This document shows positions 37,575 through 48,200 of a stretch of DNA of 64,000 nt, in pieces. This stretch comes from Telopea speciosissima (taxonomy: Eukaryota > Streptophyta > Magnoliopsida > Proteales > Proteaceae), in NCBI RefSeq assembly GCF_018873765.1, contig NC_057923.1, forward strand, positions 10,056,413-10,120,412, written 5' to 3'. The translations under genes were made by a program, and so were the position numbers. How positions within the stretch are numbered: the first letter of the stretch is position 1; every line of letters begins with the position of its first letter. Below the pieces are notes generated by a model. The model saw only the letters and a list, made by a program, of their open reading frames with translations. It was not told the DNA's origin and made no database searches.

Positions 37575-37899
37575 AAATCTTATCATAACCATTGTTAGCA
37601 AATTTGGGTATAATTCGGCAAAAAAATTGGTTTCACAAAAATGCATACTAAATCCAAACTAGTTTGAAATTTCAGAAAAATGCCCGATTTTCCATAAAGA
37701 ATTCGGGAAACAAATACTTCGGACACCAAAAATTGCAAAATCTTATCACAACCATTGTTAGCAAATTTCAGTATAATTCAGCAAAAAAATTGGTTTCAGA
37801 AAAATGCATACTAAATCCAAACTAGTTTGAAATTTCAGAAAAAAATGCCCGATTTTCCACAAAGAATTCAGGAAACAAATACTTCGGACACCAAAAATT
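37575..37899. repeat. tandem duplication, 163-bp period
   Basis: Two adjacent copies (from 37575 and 37738) share ataattc(g/a)gcaaaaaaattgg, then gcatactaaatccaaactag and acttcggacaccaaaaatt with only a few differences. It lies in putative intron 7 of the helicase. Confidence 0.8.
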
Positions 37900-38119
37900 C
37901 TGTCCTCGAGAATATTTCACGAATAATTCAGGATCCAAATAATTTGCTTTGAAAATCAGAATCCTTACAATTTCAATAAAAAAAAATAGATAAAAATTTT
38001 GGACCTCTTTAAAATTTTAATAAAAAAAAAAAGAAAATGGATTGACTTTAGGGTTCCAAATATTTCAAACATAAACAATTAATCCCCTAATTAATTCGAA
38101 TGAGACTTTTCCCCATGGT

Positions 38120-38294
38120 CTGCTTAAAAAGGGCATACCAAGTGCACGAGGCTCCCACCACTGAGGGGTCTGGAGAGGGTCATAATGTACACAGTCTTAC
38201 CCCTGTTTTTGCAGAGAGGCTGTTTCCAGACTCGAACCCGTGACCACTTAGTCACAATGGAGCAACCTTACCGTTGCACCAAGGCCCGCCCTCT
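38120..38294 (+). mobile_element. Au SINE, near full length, with 9-bp TSD
   Basis: aaaaagggcataccaagtgc start, ctggagagggtc, tgtacacagtcttacccctg, a box B-like gactcgaacccgtgacc, and a ccaaggcccgccctc end. The perfect direct repeat ccccatggt at 38111-38119 and 38295-38303 marks the insertion. Au is a tRNA-derived SINE of flowering plants. Confidence 0.85.
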
Positions 38295-38303
38295 CCCCAT
38301 GGT

Positions 38304-39035
38304 AAGCTTATTTGATCAAAATTTGACCGAATTTCCAATTTGGCGAAATAAATTAAACTCAAATTATTCTCCTTCCAAATTATTTCGGGATCCGAATTTG
38401 CCAACTATGTCACAACTAAGCAACAAAGCATTGATCTAAACTAGTGGAGAGATGTGAAAAGCAAAGGGTTAAAAAAATACTAATAAAAACAAGCAAAGCT
38501 CAACTAAAAATTGAACTACAACGAACGCAATTATTCAAATTAGTCCAAGGATTTTGCATGGGTAGGCATTTGAAACATACAGAGGATTAACAGTGGAAAA
38601 TTGAAAACAAGAAAGCAAGCAAACTGAAGCAAGGCCAAAACAATGCATGCTATGCATGAACAAAACTAAAGGACTGACAAAGAAACCTGAAATAAACTAA
38701 CGTCACCCTTCATAATAACAACAGGTATGGTTATTGCAAAACAAAGCAAAAACAGTGAAAGTGATCCTAAATAATTCTTAAATGATGTTTGATGGAAACC
38801 AAATGATAAGTTCTGTGTAAAAAATAAAAAAGAAAAAAGAGAGAGCAAACAAAATGACAATCAAACTCCCTATTCTTATTTCAGTTTAAACCATTGTGTA
38901 TCCTAATTAACAGAAGATGTTCACAGATCAAGAAAAACAACAGCAAAGCTTTGAATATTCAGATAAAACAATATCAGCAAATCATCTACATTTTTTAACA
39001 TGAATTTCATCATGGAAAGTATTGAAAACAGAAAA

Positions 39036-39075
<40 letters not shown>

Positions 39076-40009
39076 TTCAGAAACTTACTAAAATAAATAT
39101 AAGTACCAGATATGCTCCAAGATACTATCAGAAGAGAGTCAATAGGATTTTCTCAGAAACCCAGGAATCTGAGTGTTTTGATAATGATGGGAAACTGGGG
39201 ATGGACGAAACAAAGGTATAGAAAAGGCAATATCTTCGGCACGAGCATCCAGACCATTCTACAGTTCTGAGCCCTTTAACTAGGCATATGTCGATAAGTG
39301 GATCAGAACCCACTGTTTGGTGGGTCTAATATACAAGAGTATATAGGACATATCACCATGAACAGATAATTCCAGTCATGCATTTTTCTCTATCTATTTA
39401 ATTGTAAAAAAGAATTGAAATTGAGTTCTGAAGGACAGCCAAAAATAATATTAAGATTATATAATTAAAAATCTTTATCTGATCATGTTCATTTTTGGAG
39501 TCTATAATTTCTTAGGTGGGAACCATGGTCCAGATAGTCTGAACAAGCGACACAGCCTGTGAACAGGTCTTGTAGCTTGGATCCAAGATGTCTCCTTCTG
39601 AAAAATTGGAAGCCACCATAAAAACTCTTAAAGCTCTTGTCCAGGTGATACCAAGCTTGGCACATCTTTGGAATACCAATGATGCTGGAAAAGTGCAGAG
39701 AAGAGATTATTTCAGTCAATATAAGAATTGGGATTGGTTAATACATAGCGAACCAGCTAGCTCTGGGTTCAAGTGGCATTTCATCCTAACCACAATTCAT
39801 CCGCTGATTCTTCAACATCAGTCAGTTCGGACCTCCACTTAGTTTCACCGATGAATAAAAAATTTAAGTTATCTAGACAATACATTCAACTTCTTTACTA
39901 GAAACCAAAGTCAAAGTTCAAATAAAGTTATAAACTTAAAGTAAATTATAAATTTAAGTAAAAAAGTAAATTAAATAAAAGTTTATTGGGCTTATAGTCC
40001 AATGGGTTT
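38304..40009. other. intronic/intergenic stretch
   Basis: An (AT)n microsatellite is at 39043-39072. Otherwise AT-rich without recognisable coding or bounded elements. Confidence 0.4.
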
Positions 40010-40465
40010 TCATTACAAAGGGATTCTTTAATAGGCCTATAACATAGGAATATGAGTTTGTGTTATTGCAAGAGTTAGTCTAGTCTAGTCTCTATTTTCT
40101 TTTAGTTTCTATTTTTATATTTTCGAATGAAAGTAGGACACCTTAAAGGCTTGATCTCTTAAGAGTTTCTATTTTATTTGAAGTTCTAGATTTTATTTTT
40201 CTGTTAGGGAAAGAGCTAGAGTTTTATTTTGGTTAGAATTAAAGTTTATTTTTGAGTACCATCATAATAGCAAAATAGGGGGGGGTCTGCTAGCCTTATA
40301 AATTTATGTATTCAGGCCTCTATTGACCACATTTTTTATGAAAGAAACTCTCATTTTCTTCTTTTGTGTGTGGATTCACAGTGATGCTTATTGGGTTGGA
40401 TTCCTGTTACTCCTTGTGTGGATTCCCATGGTAACCATGGGCTAGAATTCTCTAACTCTAAAGTA
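40010..40465 (+). repeat. LTR-like fragment
   Basis: Pyrimidine-rich sequence with a ggggggtctgctagccttataaa TATA-like phrase (split by the limit into ggggggtctgctag and ccttataaa), followed by attttttatgaaagaaactctc. The same layout occurs in the copia LTR at 50516-50820. Ends not defined. Confidence 0.35.
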
Positions 40466-40789
40466 GGAGGAGTTCAAGTAAGAACCAATCTACAGTAGGA
40501 TTGATGATAGGCCAGCAGCAACAATGAAGCTTTGATTATATATCAGATGTAGATTAACTCACAGAAAAATAAATGGAAAGTAAGAACGAAACAGAAAAAT
40601 AGAGAAGAAGAGGAAGAGAAGGGAGGGATGGGTCTCTCACCCAGGGCCTCTCACCGGCGGATCGGATCATCCGTATAGGATACAAAAAGAAACTCCAGAT
40701 ATCTTTCTCTTTGAATGAGATCTCACCTGTCTCTCACAGGAATCGTCTCCCACAGCTATATGGTTAACAACCACTCTCTTTTATTTTTT

Positions 40790-42543
40790 GGGAAAATTAA
40801 GTGTACACCCCCTATACTTAGCTTTAAATATGAATCGATCCGAGGTTGCAAAAAGTGAATGAGTGCACCCCCTTAAGTTTCAAAAAACTGCTAAACTAAC
40901 TGACCGTTAGCCATCCAACGTTTATGTGTCATGAAATGTCCATTTTACCCTTTCATAACAAGGAGTGCACTCATTGTCGTGGGTGAAGAGATTCCCCCTT
41001 CTTCCATCTTCCTTCCCAAATCTTGAGGTTTCTCTCTTTCTCACTATCCTCTCTCTTCTGGAAATGCATACGGAAGACACAAAACAGTGGAAACCCAGGT
41101 CTGATTGTCGTTTGAAATCTCGCAACAGGGAAGGTTTTAAGGGGAGGGATTCTAAGGTTTTAGTCACCCGTGAGGGGGGATCTTTCAACCAAAATCTCGG
41201 GACAAACAGAGTAATATTGGGGGAGTTCGAATCAAATCTTTGGGACTGTTGGAACCGCCCCAAAACAGAGTAAGGTAGAACTAAAATAGGAAAGGAGTGG
41301 GTGACGGGAGGAAAGCTTAACTAAGATGAAAGGAATCAAAGAGGATTCGAAGAAGGGAAAGAAGATCGACACCAACCTGGTCGCCCACTGTTCACAACCG
41401 TGCTACAAATCCCAAATTCCCAATTTCATTCACTATTCCAATCTGCCCAACAATGGGTACATGCTTACGAAGATGACAAAGCTTCTTTGAAAGCTGGGAT
41501 CTGGTGTAGGATTGAGGTATGGACTATGAGAAGCGATCGTAGAAGAGAGGGAGGTCTCGAGGAAAGACAAAACTGTCTGTGGAGCATTCGAGGAAGCCTT
41601 GGAGGAATCGAATTTCGTCGGATTCGGGCCATATGCGATGGAATTTGAAGGGAGGGGGGTTTGAGATCGTCTTCGACTGCTGCTTCGAGGTCTTCGCCGT
41701 CGACGATGTTGTCGTTTTCTTCATCAGCGGTTTTGATTTTGGGGATCTGGTTCGGAACAGGAGAGGGACAGACAGGGTTAGGGCTAGGGTTATTAGTATG
41801 AATAGATGGAATTTCAGGAGTTTTGCGTTTAACCCAATATTCCGTATTTGTTAGGTTTTTTTGCATTCCTCTGCTAAGCAGAGACACACGCACACAGTGA
41901 AGCGAGAGAAGGGGAAGAAGGGAGGAGGTGGGGCAGAAAGAAAACCTTGATTTTGATTTTGCATCCCAGAGAAACACCGGGACCGGGGTATTGATCTTGT
42001 AGCTTAACCTGTAGAGTGAACACAGGAATGGTATTAAGTAATAACTGCATCACCAGGAAATTCTCTTATTTAACGACGATACCTCTACCATGGTGATGGT
42101 ACCATGTCATCCTCCTGCCAACGGTTAGGCCAAGAATTACTGAGAATCCTACTGGTTCTGTAGTGCGAAAGGTGTTACCAAAAAAGGGGGAAAAGTCACA
42201 ATTTTTGGAATAAAGATTCAGGAATGATAACGAATGAGCAGCAAGAACAGCACCTTTCATGCAACTCCAATTCACTGCGAGAGAGAGAGAGAGAGAGACC
42301 TCAAGATTTGGGAAGAAAGATGGAAGAAGGGGGAATCTCTTCACCCACTCCTTGTTATGAAAGGGTAAAATGGACATTTCAAATCCACACTTCATGTCAT
42401 GTAAGCACTTAACGTTGGATGGCTAACGGTCAGTTAGTTTAGCAGTTTTTTGAAACTAAAGGGGGTGCACTCGTTCACTTTTTGAAACCTCGGATCGATT
42501 CATATTTAAAGCTAAGTACAGGGGGTGTATGCATAATTTTCCC
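40790..42543. mobile_element. Pack-MULE-type element with ~250-bp terminal inverted repeats
   Basis: Outer ends GGGAAAATTAAGTGTACACC and its approximate mirror (GGTGTATGCATAATTTTCCC). The inverted repeats extend about 250 bp, through tagctttaaatatgaatcga and cattttaccctttcataaca to tcttccatcttccttcccaa. Flanks ttatttttt and ttctttttt form a 9-bp TSD with one mismatch. Long TIRs plus a 9-bp TSD indicate Mutator type. There is no transposase; the interior carries a GeBP-like gene fragment. Confidence 0.85.
41461..41724 (-). pseudogene. captured GeBP/STOREKEEPER (DUF573) domain fragment
   Basis: The minus frame reads KFHRIWPESDEIRFLQGFLE, then PRDLPLFYDRFS, an in-frame TAG, and continues SIPQSYTRSQLSKKLCHLRK. 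The order R-I-W-x-E-x-D-E-I-x-x-L-Q-G, F-Y-D-R-F and SQLxxKLxxLRK is the conserved DNA-binding domain of the plant GeBP/STOREKEEPER transcription-factor family. Upstream Ser/Thr-rich sequence is partly in another frame (41730-41977), implying a frameshift. With the stop and missing C-terminus it is a decayed fragment inside the Pack-MULE. Confidence 0.8.
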
Positions 42544-43889
42544 TTCTTTTTTTTTTTTTTTATCTCATCGTTGGCTGATCAATACAGCCTCTTGCCTTTA
42601 TTTATAATTAAAGCATAGTTACACAATAGTAACTCCCCTTTGGCTATTGGGAAAGATTAATATAATAGAAACCAAACAAAAATAGAAACTAAATCTAACT
42701 AAAAGGAAAAAAAGGACCGAAATAGAAACTTCTAAATAAAAGCTAATCCTACTTTCTAAATCTGAAATTAGAATCTATATCTAGCTATTACATGGAAATA
42801 GAAGGTGGCTAAAATAAAAGGTAAATATTGTCCTCCACTCAAGTCAATATTCAGTACTGGGCTGCCTTATGAGATGCTCCATCAAACCAACAAAAACCTA
42901 CCACATCATCAGACCAGGCTCCCTCCCACAGCAGTTGAATCCCACAACTACAGTGGGCTGGTTTTGGGGCCTTGTTCTTGCGGCTACATATGGAGTTGTG
43001 ATCTACATCAACTCTCTCCATCTTGAAACAAAACTCTTCCACAAGTTTAGTGGAGTTATCGAATCAGACTGGCATGATCAGCCTTCAATGGGAAATTGAG
43101 TTCAGCAACTGACAACTCCGCCTGTTGTCCAATTTGGCTCTGATACCGAAATAATGTAGAAGGAGTTCAAGTAAGAACCACTCTACAGTAGGATCGATGA
43201 TAACTAGATAAGCCAGCAGCAACAATGAAGCTTCGATTGTATCTCGGATGTAGATTAACTCACAGGAAAATAAATAGAAAGTAAGAAGGAAACAGAAAAA
43301 TAGAGAAGAAGATGAAGAAGGGATAGGGATGGGTCTCTCACCCATGGCCTCTCACCGCAGCTGTCTCTCACAGGAATTGTCTCCCACAGCTATATGGTTA
43401 ACAACCACTCTCCTTTTTTTTATCACATCGTTGGCTGACCAATACAGCCTCTTACCTTTATTTATAATTAAAGCATGGTTACAAAATACTAACTCCCCTT
43501 TTTGGCTATTGGGAAGGATTACAAAAAATAGAAATCAAACGAAAATAGAAACTAAATCTAACTAAAAGCAAACAAAAAAAAAGACTGAAATAGAAACTTC
43601 AAAATAAAAGCGAAGCCTACTTTCTAAATCTGAAACTAGAGATTATATCTAGCTATTACATGGAAATAGAGGTAATTAAAAATAGCAGGTAGCTAAGAAA
43701 GTAAATATTGTCCTTCACACAAGTCAATATTCTGCACTGGGCTGCCTTATGAGATGCTCCATCAAACCAACAAAAACCTGCCACATCATCAGACCAGGCT
43801 GCTTCCCACAACTATACTGGGCTGGTTTTGGGGCCTTGTTCCTGCGGCTACACATGGACCTGTGATCTACATCAAACACTGTGTGGATT

Positions 43890-45215
43890 CCCAAGGCAAC
43901 TGGGGTGGATTCGCTACATTTATCTGTTCTTTATCTTCTGCAAGTTCTAATCTTATTCTTCTAGTTCAAATACTATATTACACAGGTCACAATTTTGGTT
44001 CCCTACACTTCAGTTCAATACTCTATTACAGTGAAATTCTGTCTCTGCAGTTTGTGATTTGTATCAATAATATTCTCTCAGTTTTCGGTTCCAAGTCTAT
44101 TCTCTGAGTTCTTAATACTCTGTTCTTTCAGATTTGATCATTACTTCCTTTTCTCAAAGTCACTTCTTGCTTCTGATATGGTCACATGCTCTGTTCTCTC
44201 AGAAAACTACCAGAACATAAACTGCTCAAACCACATCCATCAATCAATCAAAGAAGCCAGTGACAGGAAGGAGTCGTCCAAGAACTTGATCATAGTTTCA
44301 GCCGTTTTGTACAGGTGAATATCAATTATCAAGTTACAATTGTTCTCTCAAAATCATAGAAATTGTAGTGTTTATGGAAATTTCTTTGCACCTACTCTGT
44401 TACATCTTTAATCCTTCCATAGCAGACTCTGTTTACATCTGTTCTACATATCTATCGTTTCATCTTCAGCCCACATTTCAGCAGACTTCTGTGGCCCAAA
44501 TCCTATATTAGGTTAGGTTTCAGATCACTGCATTAACCAAATTCATCACCAGTGTCAACACAGAAGGCTAATAAATCCTTGTTGGTCATGACAAATGCTA
44601 ACAAGGCAAATGGGTGTCTAAAGTGTTAGTGCAGGAGTAGTGTCCGTGCAGCTTGCATGTATCAAACAGAACTCAAATGGTGTGGCAACCAGAAAACTAG
44701 ACCTCAAAAGACCAAATAAGCAAGGATTTAAGCCAGAATATAGAGTAGCAAGCTAAGACTCCATCACGGTAATGGATAAAATAGAGGTGTCGAAAGCTGG
44801 CGTTTTTGGAAGTTTAGTGTGTCACAATTAATTTAATATGAGTACTGTGGATTACACTTCAGGAGCTTATTTTTCTTTCATGTTGATATCCTTATCTTTT
44901 CTCTTTTTTTAATTTTGGATTCTGATACCAATGTTTGATTTCTGAATCATTTATCAAAGGAGAGAAGAAAAAAGATTAAGTCCAAAAAACTGGGCTTCAG
45001 AGTTACTGGAGTCTTGATGGCCGTATCACCATTCATTCCCCCTGTATGCTGGAAGGTAGACTTGAAAAATACTAAAATCCAACTTCCAGGCAAAGAAATT
45101 ATAATTGCTACAGCTGTATGTTTGCATCCATGCTGAATACCAAATATCCATCTAAGACTAGAAGCCTACACAATCAAAGACTAGTATCACAGAAAATAAA
45201 ATAAAGACAGTCTGA
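43890..45215. other. intronic/intergenic stretch between TRIM and helicase exon 7
   Basis: AT-rich with many tctcag / ctgttc motifs at 43920-44480. No domain-bearing frame. Confidence 0.35.
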
Positions 45216-45221
45216 AAGCAC

Positions 45222-48200
45222 CTTTCTTAAGCTTGTTGCGGAAGCCCCTTTTTCTGCTGAATGCCTTCTCCTGCAGCCATAAGGATCCTAGTGATCAGTT
45301 GAAGTGATACACAAATGGAGATTATAAAAAATTTAACACCCACTGATGCAAATAAGTCACATAATGGGCTCATTTTATTGGAAATAAGCCTTGGGTGGGG
45401 TTATGTATGCATTGGGCCTTTGATTCCATGTGTTTTCTTTGTAATGGGCCACTTTAATGGGCCTAAAATGTGGGTACAAGGAAGGCATACGGGATTAGGC
45501 TTAATAGTAGCTTATTTTCATATTTCCTAGGTTTAGTTAAGAGTCCTTTCATATTTCTAGGTAGAACCGTAGAAGTCTAATAGCCACTAGAGTATCTCCA
45601 AGTTTTTAGCATTTGCCTTTTTGAATTCCAAGGCAGCATTAAGTGCCTTCCATTATCAGTTTTCAAAGTCTTGTTTGTAGTTTCTATATCTTGGGAACAG
45701 CTTTCTCGGTCTTGGGGGTAGTTTTTCTAGGAATTGTTATCTATGTATGGGGAATTCCAAAGGGGTTTTGGAATTCTAAGAGTCTTAATGTTATTGTGTT
45801 GTACTCAAGGTTTTCCATCTCTATATAATGCAAGTCCTGGCTGCTTTCAAAGGCAACCATGAATTGAAAACAAATTGCTCTCTTTGAGAACTTTTCCTTG
45901 TGAGACTCAAGTGGGATCAAGGTGGGACTCCTTTGATCGTGACCTCGGTGGGACTCTGACGGTTGGGAACTAGTGGGACTCTAGGCTGCCACCTATCTCT
46001 CTTCATCTACAACTTATCTATTATTCTCTTCAAGATTCGATCTTGGCTTGCTTACCCTCTCGGTTTTGCTTCACTCACCTGTCCGTCAAGGGGGCAAAAG
46101 GCATATATAATGGAAGTGGGTTCATTGGTAAATCGGGAATACAATCAATTAGCACCAAGAACATTATGTCATTGTGCTATCAGAAGTACTACTAGGCATG
46201 GTTCAAGAACCAGGTTTCGGTATTGGTTTCGCCCAGCCAGAAAACCGAGTTGGGCTGAGATCTTGGCGAGCTGGTGCATTTTATTTTATTTTTTTGAACT
46301 CGGTAGCTAGTTTCAGTGGGTTTTTGACCAAGTTTGGTCATGAAACTTGGTATATAGCCTATTTTGGGCTATTTAAACACGATGGCACTATCAGATTGTC
46401 CAAAATCAAAGTTCAAATAGGAGTTGGACCCTAGTTTGGTAGGCTACGATGTACTAATAGGCCCTATTCTACACATAATTTAGTAATGGGAAATTTACAT
46501 CTACCACCCCTGGCCCCTAGGGTTTCAAACAATTACATGTCCCACCCTTGGAATTTCAAAAATTACTTCTGTACCCCTGAGTACTAACTCTGTTAATTTT
46601 GGAAGGAAATGACAATTTTGCCCCTTTTTTATTGTTGCACCCGGCAGAGAGTTAACACCATCATCTCAAAAGGGGAAGCCGTCGCCCACCCATCCTCTCC
46701 AAAATCAGCTTCATCCCAATCCACCGCCCTACCTCCACCCTTACAACCCAGCCCCACCCCATGCTATCACCATTTCACAGAAGGAGAAAACAAAGATGAT
46801 AACCATTTTCAGAGCCCACAAAACCTCGGGCTATCAGTGGAGAATTTCTGAATACTTCATTCGATTGAGCTTGTCTTGACAGAAATGGCGATTTTTTGAG
46901 CATGTTGAGTAGAAACGACGAGTTTCCAGCATATTCAAGCAGATTATGAGGCTTTTCCTGTGGTCCCTATCAGTGGAAACATAGAATAGGTAAGTTCAAT
47001 AGTATCTTTGAATCTTCATGGTTTCATTGTTGCTGTAGATTTGAGAGGATAGTGAACATGGCGTCTTGGTTAAAGACTTTTTCGAGTCTATAATCCTCCT
47101 TGTTCGATTGTCTTCGTTTTGCCTCGTTCCACCTGTCTTTACTGATAGGCATCATGGTACTCGTGCTCTCTATCTCTATTTTTTTCCCTATTTTGGGGAA
47201 ATACCTGCTGCGGCTCTAGAACAAAGCTGGCAAAGGAGAAATCCTTAGAGGATCAAGCATCTTTCCTTGTGTGTTCGTTCCAAGTTAGCTTTATTGGTTC
47301 TTGAAGAACCTTTTGCATTTCGTGGTTCTGCACCACCCCTATGACCGAGCTATTGCCTGCATAATCAGATTTCATTTTATCCCTTTTTTTAGGTTCTGAT
47401 TTTTTATCCACCCTTTTTCTGGCAAAAGCTTCACTGATGTTCAAGGTACAGATCAACAGCGGCAGACATGGCTCTTGAAACATCAGTTTCATATTTACTT
47501 CATCGGCGTTAAAGATCTAACGGATTTGTGCATTTAAGGCGAGTGTTTAAAGTTATTATTCCGGGTGTGGAAGCAAAATACTGATTGACACAAAGTCATT
47601 TTAGGGTTTGGTGAAGAGGAGTTTTTTTGCCATGATTTCTCAGACATTTTTTTTTTGCAGAAAAAAAAATTCTCATGATTTGGATCAGGGTGGGGGCGGA
47701 GTTGCAGGAAAGAGGTTGCAAAAGGGGAAAGAAGAAGAAGAAGAAGATAGCCGTAGAGGGAGCAGCAGCGGAAGGGGTCTCCAAAGGCTACTCCGGCAAT
47801 AGCAGGGGACTCCGGCAACGAGAGGAAGGAGTGAGAGAGGAGAGAGAAATTAACCAGTAGGGTTAGGGCTACAAACAAATGGGGGTAAATATGTAAAAGC
47901 ACATTCGTTAAGGGTATTATGGGCATTTAGTTAATATTTGGGCGATGACATCATCACTTAACTGTTCTCATCTAACGGTATGGGTACGTTTGTAAGAATC
48001 TTTCAAAATACAGGGGAAGTATATGAAATAGATGAAACCCAGGGGTGGTAGACGTAATTGTTTGAAACCCCAGGGGTGGTAGACGTAAATTTCCCTTTAG
48101 TAATAGAAAGCAATCAAAGCATACAATTAATATAAAACAACTTAAATAAGCATTAGAAATGTAAGTGTAAAATACATCAATCTTAACATATACATCTATC

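Larger units (their letters stand above)
40466..43880 (-). mobile_element. TRIM-like retroelement: two LTRs, short internal domain, tandem partial copy
   Basis: LTR copy A is 40466-40789 plus 42553-42835 (split by the Mutator-type element). LTR copy B is 43155-43712. Between them is an internal region of about 320 bp with no gag or pol. On the minus strand TCGGTATCAGAGCCAA at 43149-43134 follows the B LTR end (TACA) and matches an initiator-Met-tRNA primer-binding site. A second piece of the internal region follows copy B (43713-43880), so the structure is LTR-internal-LTR-internal, as unequal recombination between copies would leave. Confidence 0.7.

Noticed and set aside
40922..41273. Opposed frames of about 100 codons on both strands
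   Set aside because: They sit in the inverted repeat of the Pack-MULE; the same sequence gives mirror frames at 42066-42412.
47534..47926. 130-codon minus-strand frame
   Set aside because: Lies in the interior of the Mutator-type element 46488-48095; Leu/Phe/Ser-rich, no recognisable family.
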